Source: Mactra quadrangularis (lineage: Eukaryota > Mollusca > Bivalvia > Venerida > Mactridae). Taken from it: a DNA stretch of 64,000 nucleotides. A program made the position numbers and the translations under genes. Below, piece by piece: positions 1-10,657 of this stretch (positions are counted from its first letter, which is position 1; the number at the start of each line of letters is the position of its first letter). The stretch covers positions 15,190,001 to 15,254,000 of the forward strand of contig CM046304.1 in the NCBI GenBank assembly GCA_025267735.1. The letters are read 5' to 3'. Below the pieces are notes generated by a model. The model worked only from the letters and a program-made list of their open reading frames with translations, was not told the origin of the DNA and did no database searches.

Positions 1-680
1 TAGACAAGTCAACACTTTTTTTAGACAAGTCAACACTAAATTTAGACAAGTCAACACAATATTTAGACAAATCAACACTATATTTAGACAAGTCAACACT
101 ATATTTAGACAAGTCAACACTATATTTAGACAAGACAAAACTACTTTTATACATAATAAGACATCGTTAAGACAAGTCAACACTACATTTGGACATTATA
201 TCACTAACTAGCATAAGAAGACATAATGTAGACACGTCAACACCTAATAAGGACAGAATGACACTACATTTTGACAAAATAAGCTATTTTTAGACAAATC
301 AAGATTATATTTTGAAATGATTACACAACAAATGGACATATCAAGCTTAAAAATGGTTTGACATGTCAACCCCAAATTTGGAAATGAAAAGACTACTTTT
401 TAACATAATAAGACATCTTATGCATAAGTCAACACCACTTTTGGACATGATTACACTATATTTAGACAAAATAACATGGTATTTTGACAAGTCAACAACA
501 CTTTTGGACATAATAGCACTCCATTTACATAAAATAAGATTGAAATTGACATGTTGACACCCCATGTACACATAATAACACTTCATTTAGACATAGTAAG
601 ACGGCGTTTCGACAAGTCAACACCAAATTGGACATAATAGCATTCGTTTTAGTCGTGAGAAGACGGAGTTTAGACATATA
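1..680. repeat. 21-bp minisatellite (tandem array)
   Basis: The first ~170 bases are near-perfect copies of a unit of about 21 bp built on TTTAGACAAGTCAACAC. Copies to about 680 are increasingly diverged, with variants such as GGACATAATA replacing part of the unit. The array starts at the first base of the window, so it extends beyond the left edge. Open frames across it on both strands are by-products of the repeat. There are no unique spacers, so it is not CRISPR-like. Confidence 0.9.
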
Positions 681-1025
681 ATTACTGCTGAAAACAACAT
701 GAGACAGCTATGGCGTACCATACATAACAATGTTTACAACTACAAGAGTGAGTCTTCTTCTTCATTCAAGATAAACAATTTATGTAGGTGAACATGTGAT
801 ACTTAATTTAGATGAATGCTTTAAAGCAATTAAGAAATGGCTAGACTCTACCAGTCGAAATACAAATGTACATGTATAATGTTAAACAAAATCAGATGTT
901 TACTATAATTGCCTTTTTGATAATGTTCTGAAACAAAACAATTATAATGAGCATTATATGTACAAGCAAGAAAGGTTTATGTAGTCACATTGTGACATCA
1001 CGTTTTGCCTTATTGCATAACAAAA

Positions 1026-2375
1026 TCAGTCTGGAACAGGTTTTGACCCCGACAAGACCGATTTAAAAAATACTACCGCTGATAGGAATAGACCTATGAA
1101 AGCGAGAAATCCAAATACTTTATCTAAAGTATTGCCCGCATCTTGCCATGTTACCTTATCCTTACTATCCAAATCCGATGCCACAAATTTCATCGTAGAA
1201 GAAGGCTGTATATTCTCCGTAGGAGGATCTTTATTAGTCATGGCATCGTTAACTAAAGCGGCATTTGTTATTTCAATGTTCTCAACTTTTATCGATCTAC
1301 GTCTTGCACATTTGCCGTTGAGCATCAGCACACATTTTGTAAGCCACAAAGGAATTGGGTCAAGTTCCGATCTGTGGTATAAATTTAGGTTCAGTATGGT
1401 CAGAAACATGATGACAGAGCTCAGAATCAGGTTAGTTAGCAGGAAGTAACACAATGTCGACATCGGCTCTGACGTCTTTGGCAAATTATCACCAACAAGC
1501 GTGAGAAATACAGCAATTGCTAGTAAGACGGATATAGAAAATGAAACTCTTTCCCCAGATTGAGGAGGTAACAGAAACACTAAAATATTTAGTGCACCCA
1601 TTATAAGTATAGGCATCACAATATTTACAACTATAAAAGTTGGTCTTCTCCTTAATTCAAGATGAACAATATATGTAGAGTATACAACATCTATGAGTTG
1701 TTCATACGCATATGAATCTATAAGCTCCCATTCTCCATGTGTACGAAAAAATCTGGTTGAAATTTCCCTTTCCGCCGCCGCATGTAAAAATATCTCAGCA
1801 TAGTAAGATCCCCAATGGATCAATTGAAATTCACAAATCTGAGTATCAAATGGATAATGAGCTACATTTATTTTACAGCTTGTGGTCAGAATATCTCCGG
1901 GTGCCCAACCAACTGTTCCATCGAAGTACACTTGGACTGGATAGAAGTGGTGATCGAATCCAACAGCAGTTATGTAATCAACAGGTGGTACAATAACTAA
2001 ACTAGGTTTCCAAACTTCTTGCATATCGATGTTTGTGTAAGTCAAGTTTTCATAATTGTTGAAATCCCATTCCAGACGTGGGTCTGTCCAATACATCCTA
2101 AGTATTCCAACGACAGACAATTTTCCAACAATTTCATCGAGTTCACGGATCGTAATTAGATCAAATGTTATGTTTACAACAGTAACTGGGTTTTGAGTGT
2201 CATATGGACGAATATGTTTACTATAATTAGAGTAAACTAACAAATCTTGATGCAAGTCGTACTCATTTTGCATTGTGTGTCCCTTGGATCTTGGTAAAGC
2301 AGCCAATGCAACGCACCACACCAATACAAGGAACATTTCTGCTGTAATTATCTGCAAAATCATCATTAATATCAT
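1026..2375 (-). CDS. Cys-loop ligand-gated channel subunit, nAChR-like, intronless (copy 1)
   Basis: A 449-residue pentameric-receptor subunit in one uninterrupted exon. Seen: a hydrophobic signal region (about 4-30); the extracellular ligand-binding domain with the loop-D tryptophans (YWTDPRLEW, 95-103); VWKP (121-124); a Cys-loop of exactly 13 intervening residues (C167-C181); and the loop-B Trp188. Then M1 (about 246-270), M2 (about 276-298, starting GER, with Glu at the position typical of cation-selective channels), M3 (about 306-330), a short cytoplasmic loop and M4 (about 418-438). Loop C (about 220-235) has no adjacent Cys-Cys pair, so by family rules it is a non-alpha-type subunit; the aromatic box is only partly kept. 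Known family genes usually have several introns, so an intronless copy suggests ancient retroposition followed by tandem duplication (inference). Start: first ATG before the signal region; ATGs a few codons in are alternatives. Natural ligand unknown. Confidence 0.93.
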   Translation of the reverse strand: MILMMILQIITAEMFLVLVWCVALAALPRSKGHTMQNEYDLHQDLLVYSNYSKHIRPYDTQNPVTVVNITFDLITIRELDEIVGKLSVVGILRMYWTDPRLEWDFNNYENLTYTNIDMQEVWKPSLVIVPPVDYITAVGFDHHFYPVQVYFDGTVGWAPGDILTTSCKINVAHYPFDTQICEFQLIHWGSYYAEIFLHAAAEREISTRFFRTHGEWELIDSYAYEQLIDVVYSTYIVHLELRRRPTFIVVNIVMPILIMGALNILVFLLPPQSGERVSFSISVLLAIAVFLTLVGDNLPKTSEPMSTLCYFLLTNLILSSVIMFLTILNLNLYHRSELDPIPLWLTKCVLMLNGKCARRRSIKVENIEITNAALVNDAMTNKDPPTENIQPSSTMKFVASDLDSKDKVTWQDAGNTLDKVFGFLAFIGLFLSAVVFFKSVLSGSKPVPD

Positions 2376-2562
2376 TGTTAGTAAACGTTTGCTTAGGTTC
2401 TTCTTGTAGGCAAAGAAGCAAAAATCATTTAAAGCGAAACATTAACAGATATTGTTTCTGTTTTAGGATTACCCAACTACATTTGTATGTCTGAGGCAAA
2501 ATGATCTTTGTGAGAAAAATATAATACAAGTCACAAACGACGCGCTAAATTGATCTATACCG
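2376..2562. other. 5' flank of receptor copy 1
   Basis: No gene is seen here. On the minus strand this is immediate upstream sequence of the receptor gene ending at 2375. From about 2470 to 2560, and again beyond the SINE from about 2780 to 2990, it is similar to 13260-13550, which marks an old duplication of this flank. Confidence 0.5.
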
Positions 2563-2781
2563 TGAAGCCGCGGCCGTGGCGTAGTGGTTAGCATGTCTGA
2601 CTTCGAATCCGGAGATCGTGTGTTCGAGTTCGGTTACGGTACTTAATATCCTATACATGAGTTGTCGGTCTCCAGGTAGGGTAGGTTAGTACTGGTGATA
2701 GAAAAGTGTAGGAAGAGCTGACCGTCGTATATATAACCTTAATATGTGTCGAATACGACGTTAAAACCAATTTAAAAAAAC
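2563..2781 (+). repeat. tRNA-derived SINE
   Basis: The head reads like a tRNA gene: an A-box region GTGGCGTAGTGGTTAGCATG at about 2576-2595, and a B-box-like GTGTTCGAGTTC at about 2620-2631. The end carries the tail ACGACGTTAAAACCAA followed by an A-run, the same type of tail as other SINEs and a LINE end in this window. The related segment at 13.3 kb lacks this insert, which supports mobility. It is too diverged at the B box to be a working tRNA gene. Confidence 0.75.
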
Positions 2782-4843
2782 TTATGTGGTAGGTTTTTAT
2801 ACATTAAATCACAATATTTGACAGTTGTATGTCAATTTGCACTTAAATCATCGTAATCAGAATAACGCTTAACTTCTACATAAATTTGTCTATAAAATTT
2901 TGAGTTTTTGAAAAGGTTATATTTAAATTTAAATCTCAAAACTAGCAGCTTTGAGCTTGCTTTACGTTATAAGTAAATATGTTTGTTAAGAATAATTTAA
3001 TTTTGAAAATTGTAATATATCATATCAAATATTGTTGTCGCTAAATTAAGACGCATTATCAAAATTTCAAAGATTTGATAATCATATTCAGGACTTTTTC
3101 CTACTATTTCGTCCTTATATCATGGACCTAAAACATACAGAATGATTCGTGTGTGTATCAATAAAAAATATATTAACACATAAACGACAAATCATCTAAC
3201 AAAAATGAAGTCGTGATCAAAAAAGAACTCAATCAAAATTAATGTCTTACCTTTTTTAGCTTCGTTCTTTATAAAAATCTATCAGCTATTACAAGTATGG
3301 TGTTTTTAATTGTTGAACTAGGTGCAGTTCTTATGTGCGATAGAAACAATTTAAATGACCGTCACTAAATATTGATAATGCAATTGACGAACTAATAATG
3401 TCTATATTTAGGGTACACAAAGTGCTTTGAATGAATAAAATCAGGATTCGTTTAAATAATTTAATCATTGACGTTCAGCGCTATTTATTGACGCACACTC
3501 TAGCCGTAGCAATTGTTCTTTACTTGTCCCAGCCCCAATATGAAATGTTTTCCATTTGAATTATTAGCATTAAGTTTCCTAAAATATAAACTAAAATATA
3601 TAATATTTTTTAGAAATTTTGCAATAATAAACAATGTCATATTGACAATCTAAATTATAGATTTCTACAATATGAATAAACGTATATGCTCGATCCTGTG
3701 AGAGTAATATGTCAACATTGACAATGCATCTTTAAGTTCGTGCCTTCGTTTGGTATCAGCGCTCTATTGAGCAAGGGTGTTGAACTGAAAATAATTGTGA
3801 AAATGAAGTATATGTGTGAAAATACGTTTTAGACTTATTAAATGAATTGGTTTGGGTAGGGATTAATGCTGTAGCAACTCATTGTATATTTCATAATACG
3901 GTAGTCAATCAAGCTATTTACCGTTCCTGTTGGGGCATTGATTAAATATATAGGGACTCAATACGTATGGTAACTTGCTATTGTACGTCAATCAATAAAA
4001 TGTTTACAAATGTTACCTAGTCTTAATTGCTTGCATGTACGATTTGAACTGAAATTAACATTTTGCAGCCTAAAGAGGAAACGCGCGCCTTTGTTTGAAT
4101 AGCAGTTTTTTACCTATCAAATGTATGCACTATACATACTACTATGAGGACCTTATCATTTAAATATGGAAGATATCTTATAACATAGAATTTATTAAGA
4201 ATATAATGAGTCTTTTCGGGGGCCAGAATAGTAGGAACTCAATCATACCACAACAAAACACCGTACAACTTTTGTTAACTTGACACGAGATACTATTACT
4301 TTTACGGAGGTCCTAACAAGCTGAGACTCTGAGACTAACAGATGTTTGGAAATTTTTCATTTCCGAAGAACAGCAAGAGATAGTATCGCCGTAATCAATT
4401 ATGACTCTATGATCATTACTATTTAGGATTTTTAGAAAGCGATAATCACGCTTACATTCCATAAGAGAAAGTGTTATGACTATTGAAATACCTTGTCTTA
4501 TACGCCGTGTACAAATACCTTAATATGTTGGTATTAAACAATGTATATTTGATTAGTCAATATCAAATGTGGATTCACTATTTATTGAACTATAAAAACA
4601 TGAAGTGATCAATAAATGCATCTTTCTTAAACAGAATGTAGTACAACTATGATTAACAGAGACGCTGGCTCAATAATTGTATTTTTTCATAATTTGTCTT
4701 GTTTGACTTTATCTGATAATTATCAACCTTAACAACATGTATGTAAATATACTTATGTTAAAACGGCATAGCATATAACAATAATTTACGAACATCAGTA
4801 CATTTAAGTTCCAAGTCAGTTTTGTCGGTCGATACAATTATAT
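2782..4843. other. intergenic stretch between the two receptor copies
   Basis: AT-rich sequence without a supported gene. It holds the continuation of the duplicated flank (to about 2990) and a 3' SINE fragment at about 3840-3945 on the minus strand. I see nothing else I can name. Confidence 0.5.
3840..3945 (-). repeat. SINE 3' fragment
   Basis: Read on the minus strand it ends in the same kind of tail (an ATACAATG..TTGCTACAGC block) as the better copy at 54185-54300. Only the 3' part is recognisable. Confidence 0.45.
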
Positions 4844-6154
4844 TTACTCGTCAACTCCCGGCACAGATTGTGTTGACACCATACCAAAGAAAGCAGCTGC
4901 AGACACCATTAACCAGATAAACGCAAGCAATCCAAATATTTTATCAAACATCCTGCTGATATCTTGCCACGTCACATTTGTGACGTCATCACCGTCTGGG
5001 GTTGCCCATTTCTTTTCTAATGTGGTTTCCTTTGCTTCATTCTTCAGATTATCCTTTCCTCTTGTCAACACAATATCTTGAATGTCGTTTTCTGCTATCG
5101 TCACATCCTGTATTTTGGTGCGCCTTGATCGTCGGCATCTCAGCATAAGAACCATATTAGCGATACTTACTGGAACTGGTAGTTGGTCAGACTTGAAGAA
5201 AACATTCAAATTGAGTATGGTTACAATCATAATAACAGAACTCAGAACGAGGTTGGTCAACAAGAAATAGCAAATGGTCGACATTGGTTCTGATGTTTTA
5301 GGTAAATTGTCACCGACTAGAGTCAAGAACACGGCAATAGCCAATAAGACTGTCATGGAAAATGAAATCCTTTCTCCTGATTGTGCTGGTAAGAAGAAAA
5401 CAAGAACATTCAGTATTCCCATAAATAATATTGGCAGAACAACGTTGACAATAACAAATGTTGGACGTCTCTTCAAGTCTATTACCACATTATATGTAGG
5501 ATAAATACCGTCAATGAACCCTTCTTCTGCAAATGTTTTCACTAGATTCCACTCACCATTGCCGACAAAGTATTTAGTCGAAACTTCTTTTGTCACTGCA
5601 TTTAAATTAATGTCAGTGTTTGATGCTCCCCAACGAAGGAACATTAATGTACAAGTCTGGGTATCAAAAGGGTAATAAGCTACATTAATATTGCATGTAG
5701 TTGTCATCACGTCCGCTGGAGACCAAACGGCATAACCATTAAAGTAAACAAACAGAGGATAGTGGTAATGATCAAAGCCTATTGCTGTGATTGGTTCAAA
5801 GGGATGTGCTAAGATTAGATCAGGTTTCCATACTTTCACCATCTCTAGATTAGTGAAAAACATATTGCCATAATCTGCAGGGTTCCATGTAAGTCTTGGA
5901 TCTATCCATTCCATTTTAATCATTCCAACCACAGAAAATTTTCCGACTATTTCATCAAGCTCCCTGATGGAAATTAAATCAAATGTTATGTTTATCACCG
6001 TAGGTTGAGCTTTATCAATATATGGACGAATATGTTTACTGTAATTAGAAAGATTCAGTAATTGTTGATGTAAGTTGTATTCATCTTGCATAGTTTGTCC
6101 ATCTGTTGTTGATATCAACAAAATAGTAGATATCGTTGTTATGAGCCCAATCAT
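4844..6154 (-). CDS. Cys-loop ligand-gated channel subunit, nAChR-like, intronless (copy 2)
   Basis: A 436-residue paralogue of the gene at 1026-2375, in the same orientation and also a single exon. Signal region 1-19; ligand-binding domain with MEWIDPRLTW (81-90), VWKPD (108-112), a Cys-loop C154-C168 and loop-B Trp175; M1 about 231-255, M2 about 262-284 (GER start, then a VGDNLPKTSEP tail shared with copy 1), M3 about 292-316, M4 about 405-425. Loop C (about 207-221) again has no vicinal cysteines. The two copies agree strongly in the transmembrane core and diverge in the cytoplasmic loop and C-terminus, so this is not a very recent duplication. By M2 sequence it is probably a cation channel subunit that assembles with other subunits (inference). 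The frame is intact with a normal stop; no sign of decay. Confidence 0.94.
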   Translation of the reverse strand: MIGLITTISTILLISTTDGQTMQDEYNLHQQLLNLSNYSKHIRPYIDKAQPTVINITFDLISIRELDEIVGKFSVVGMIKMEWIDPRLTWNPADYGNMFFTNLEMVKVWKPDLILAHPFEPITAIGFDHYHYPLFVYFNGYAVWSPADVMTTTCNINVAYYPFDTQTCTLMFLRWGASNTDINLNAVTKEVSTKYFVGNGEWNLVKTFAEEGFIDGIYPTYNVVIDLKRRPTFVIVNVVLPILFMGILNVLVFFLPAQSGERISFSMTVLLAIAVFLTLVGDNLPKTSEPMSTICYFLLTNLVLSSVIMIVTILNLNVFFKSDQLPVPVSIANMVLMLRCRRSRRTKIQDVTIAENDIQDIVLTRGKDNLKNEAKETTLEKKWATPDGDDVTNVTWQDISRMFDKIFGLLAFIWLMVSAAAFFGMVSTQSVPGVDE

Positions 6155-7454
6155 TGTGGATCGTAGTCCTCTGAAAAAAATATAAAATATTTGTCGGTGA
6201 AATCCAAAACTTACTTTTCAAATCAAAACAATACCGTTGACCTATCTGGAATAGTTCACTGTATTTGCATAAGACGATGCCCAATCGGAGTGCCAGACAT
6301 AGTTAACAATCACTAGCTTCAGCTATTTGCATAGGTTCCTATGAACAAAACCAAGCCACTCCGATTCAAAATACTGCTTAACTTCATGCGATTTATTTGG
6401 GCGGTATCATTATAATCGCAGCCCGGAACTCTTAATAGAAAAAACTTCAACAGAACCCCACTCGAAAATGTTGCATGCAATATCACACATAAGATACAAA
6501 AACGTATAGCATTTCTAAGAAAAATGCAAGAATATAAAAAGTTAAATTTGATAAGCTATTTTGTGTTTAAATAATACACTCACCTTCAATAGAATTAAGA
6601 TATCGCTTTTGATTTTAATTTCGTTCAGTACATAGTCACTTCCGTCGCTGCAATTTCGGTCAACGCCAATAAATCACCTAGTCGATCGAGAAAACTTTGG
6701 TCGGAAATAATTTGATCGTGAAAAAGAATTCAAAGACAATCAATATACACTAATTACCATGAGTATTGATTAATCAGCCTTAGAATATACTCATTCCAAG
6801 TATAATCAATTGAAGTCTTCTTATTAAATTTAGTCATTCAGTGCAATTTGTTTGTCTTTGAGTTGAGTACCCCATATGTGAACTGGTAACAATTATAAAA
6901 CATAAAAATGTATACTGTTCAACATATTAACAAATATTGACTTAGAACTGTGTTTCTTTCATAAGGTCTCATAAGTTTAATTATAGTGCGTACAAAATAA
7001 CAAAACGTGTTTGGGTCGACATTAAAAATGAGACAAACCCTTTCAGGGGTAGGCAGCATTAAAATAAAATTTGTGTAATTCATTTTAACAAAATTAGAAT
7101 GGAGGATAAACCACTTGGTAAATCATGCGTGTAATGGCCGAACACTTTTCCATTACACCAACAACTAAGACACTCGTAAAACATATCACAATTGTTTATG
7201 TTTTTGTCATCCAGAGCATCCCTCGTGATGGATTAGTTCATTGTTTGTTATTATAAACAGTGTTCTGTTTTTTGTTCGAACTATAAATATCAGCTATCCG
7301 ATAGGCAAACAAATATAATTGAATTTGTAAGTTGACTTAGTGTTGACAGCTCAGATGAAAATGCGGTCGTGTTACAGCGGGTTGTGATACCAGTACCATT
7401 CAAGTCTCGGTACGAGAGATATACTTTCATGATAGTTGATACACTAATATCAAA
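6155..7454. other. intergenic, no gene seen
   Basis: Upstream region of receptor copy 2 on the minus strand, ending at an interspersed element at 7455. I see no convincing promoter motif and no coding exon. Confidence 0.4.
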
Positions 7455-7853
7455 CCAATCTCCGTAAACAGATATCCTGTAGAGCGTTGTCGTACAGGAT
7501 CTCTACTTTCTCCGTGGAAGGTCACGTCGAGATGAACTTTGTTTCGACCAATCAATGCGTAGCTTTCATCTAGAAGAAAACACTATTAATCACATTTTGA
7601 TTTCGTAATTTCTATTTTAGACCAAGTTTTGCATGCTAATTTAACAGCGGTATTATTCACAGTCTGCGATTGGGCGGATCATTTCAAATTGCGTGACGTA
7701 GACGATGTAAACAGGTTACGTATCATAACACTTTCGTCATGAATAATATGATGAGAAAAGGTCGCCTGAACGTGACCTTCGTTTGAAAAAGGCCAGATCT
7801 AAATTAGCGAGTATGCGAGCGGAAAATTTTAGATCGGGTTTTAATCAGATTGG
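7455..7853. mobile_element. 398-bp non-autonomous inverted-repeat element, copy 1
   Basis: About 398 bp, closely matched by 31305-31702. The ends are short inverted repeats (CAATCT ... AGATTG), and the copy is flanked on both sides by TATCAAAC (7448-7455 and 7854-7861), which reads as a target-site duplication of 7 or 8 bp, as in hAT-type elements. It has no coding capacity. Boundaries are uncertain by one base, because one C or G can be assigned to either flank or element. Confidence 0.8.
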
Positions 7854-7915
7854 TATCAAACATACAAAAAACAAATATTGAAAAGTAAAAGCAATCCTTT
7901 TTACTTTGTTTACAC

Positions 7916-9264
7916 TTAGAACCATTGCCATGTCAACATTTGAAACATAAAATCAGAGTGATAGTATTCTTTATCTCTAAAATGATAGTAACAACCAGGC
8001 AGGGGAGATAACTCCATGTTTTCGGCTGTAGGTACTTGATAATCTCCCTTCCATTTAAAGTCACAACTAGGTGGAGGTCCAATGACGTATGCCTTTGTGT
8101 CATAAGTAACTCTTACAGTCTGCAAGAATAATGGTTTTGTTTGTTTTAACGAAGTTTCAACCCACTGTATAGGTCATGTCATGGCGGTCAGTCAACCAAC
8201 TCACCATTCCATCAAAGCTTAAATATCTGGAAACAGTTGTTAGCCAGTTATATATATACTTCCGTCCGTGACTTAATGAGTTCTGTCCTTCATGATTTAA
8301 AATCAGTGGTAGGAGGGAGAATGGCCGCAGAAAAATAAATAACGAATAATGATGATTTTATACATTAGCTAAGATAGATTGTTATTTTTGGGTTATCGTG
8401 TAGCTCACTGATAACAGTTCAAGCTCAGGTAGTCTTCAGTACCTTTGTTAAAGTCGTAAGACTTTGAACTTGCTTGTGTCTTAAATATGAGTTTTATTCA
8501 ATGGTTTGATGTACATATGCAGCATGGTAGGTTACTATATGTAACGTTTAAGAAAATGCTCTATAAACGTACCAGATAACAGAACATCTAACTACATGCT
8601 TCAAAACTATACAAAATCAACCCTTACTTTAGCTGAATTGGCACCAGCTTAAGGTTTTCAGCGAATCCCCGTGTATACTGTTAATGTTAAACTAATGCCG
8701 CCTCTGATGAAAACCAAAATGTTAAAAAGGCGGTCTTTAAAGTTTTGGAAGCTAGAACTAAAATGGTGCATGAACAAAATTTATCATAGCATCTATTTAC
8801 CAATAACTGAAGTAATTTACTATAAATGTAAACTTTGGTCATGCTCCGTATGGACTGAAGTTACAAAATCTGAAACCTCCCATGTAAATGAACAGCTGTA
8901 TTGTTATTATGTTGAACATAAAGAATATATAATAAATAAAGTAAATTCCATGTTATATGATACAATCTGTATTCAAATATTAAAATGGGCAGCATTATAT
9001 TATCAAAAATCTTACGACAATTTAACATAACGGATTTACGACTAAAATCAGTAGTAAGACACTTGATTTTACGAGCCCATGGTGTTTATAACTAAGTCAA
9101 TTTGAAATAAAAATTAAAATATTACCAAATCCTTTGTGGTGTTATCCTGTTGTATTTGAAACATAAATTTACCACTGTCACAATTACTGATATTAATAGT
9201 CGGTGCATCATTCCAACTTTGTCCTGCTTTTATATAAGGTGTGGCCACTGTAGCATTACAATTA
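7916..9264 (-). CDS. two 3' exons of an unrecognised extracellular protein (partial gene)
   Basis: Two exons on the minus strand fit together. Exon a is 9264-9126, preceded by TTTTCAG and followed by GTAAT. Exon b is 8119-7916, preceded by CTTGCAG and ending in a stop. Exon a ends on a complete codon and exon b starts on one, so the frame runs through. The joined peptide has about 113 residues, five cysteines and three N-glycosylation sequons (NAT, NIS, NTT), and ends FQMLTWQWF. This composition suggests a secreted or extracellular domain (inference); I do not recognise the family. Upstream exons should lie above 9264 but I cannot identify them. It may be a remnant rather than a live gene. 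Confidence 0.45.
8163..8340 (-). repeat. SINE body fragment
   Basis: Contains the shared body (GTCAGTCAACC, then a TACTTCCGTC block, then ATCAGTGGTAGGAGGGAGAA) also seen at about 22246, 29795, 32495 and 33010. Orientation is inferred from the copy at 33010-33275, whose tRNA-like head lies on the minus strand. Confidence 0.6.
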
Positions 9265-9494
9265 CTGAAAATAAATGTTAATATTTCTGAAAAAATCGAG
9301 TATGCAAAATTTTTTATCATTAGTAAAGTAAAGATATAGAAAATGACCGAATACATCTGACTGCAATTATGCGTGAGGAATTCAGCCGTGGACAGACAAA
9401 TAAACAAAAACGACGAGGGAGTGGAAATTCCTATTAGTAACATTGTCCTCTTATAATTGTTTAAAAACTCAATGTTAAATTTGATGGCTATCAT

Positions 9495-10657
9495 TGCATT
9501 ACATCAAATTTTGGGCATATCGCCACGGTCAAGTTGTTCTTTTCGCCGTCCTAGGATATGCCTAGATCTTTGGACTCAAACGTTAACCAAGTATTGAGCA
9601 TTTACCCATACCAGAAGATTGTTTCAGGAATTTGATTTTCGCCGATTTCTTTTTTTTTGTGACAAATAATTGAATGGCATTTAATTGCGCATTTAATTAT
9701 TTGTAATTTTCTTCCCCGAGCAATTCCAAATTGTCTGTAAGCTTAAATCGTTAGCTCTACAGCAATCTCACAAGCGTTGAATTGAGTGGTAAACTACATA
9801 TATACATAAGTCATGTGCAATCATAACTTATTCAGAGATTTCATAGTAAACAATTACAACTCACAGGCCAATGGTCATTTTCGGGAGAATAAAATATTTA
9901 CTAAATGCAACATTTAATCTTCCCTATTTAAACTTAAACTTCTTCATTTGATGAAACGCCTATTTCTATATTACATATTCAATGGCGTTGTACAAAAGAT
10001 AAATTATAAAAACTAAATAAGTAAAAACCCTCCACCATAAATATATAAAATAACACAGAACAAAATAATATTCATTATGTATGATGTTATATAGTGTGAT
10101 TATGCATTTGGTTTTCATATATCAAGTTTATAAGACCTATACTAATCTTAGTTAATGATTTGACTTTATTCGGCGTAGCTGTCTAAGCTGGATTTTGACC
10201 TACATTTCTGTATAATGACGTCTGTCTGGGGATTTCGGAAATCCGCCGTTCTATTGGATGATTTTATAAGCACTGAAAATGACGTACGGGGGAAACAGAG
10301 AAAATCCCCTCTTCGATTGGATGGCCCTGACACGCGCGAAAAAATAAAGGCCACACTATTGTAATGCAGTGTTTTACGAAATTTTGCTTCGTTCGTAGAT
10401 TATTTTATTGGGTAGACTTCTATTGCTTTCCAAAGTGTTTTTTTTTTCTATTGTTACAATAAAAAGTTACGTGTCAAACACAATATTTTATGGGTAAAAT
10501 GAATTACGTCTCCAGATGTGAACCGGTTTCTAGTAAAAAGTCTGACATATTACCCAATAATTATTAAGTTAGCCTCACTACGTCCAGTTTCCGGGGTTTA
10601 CACTTTGAGAGTCACAGCTCCACATATATCATCCGCAGAGTTATTGATACGTAACTT
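9495..10657. other. intergenic, no gene seen
   Basis: AT-rich. A GC-richer patch at about 10190-10340 contains two ATTGGATG motifs, but no exon can be supported there. A 62-codon open frame over that patch on the minus strand has no recognisable features. Confidence 0.35.

Noticed and set aside
1..680. CRISPR-like direct repeats
   Set aside because: Units are contiguous and gradually diverging with no unique spacers, in a eukaryotic genome; it is a minisatellite.
8671..9030. 119-codon plus-strand frame
   Set aside because: Begins with GTG rather than ATG, has odd Lys/Tyr/Trp-rich composition and no domain or splice context.
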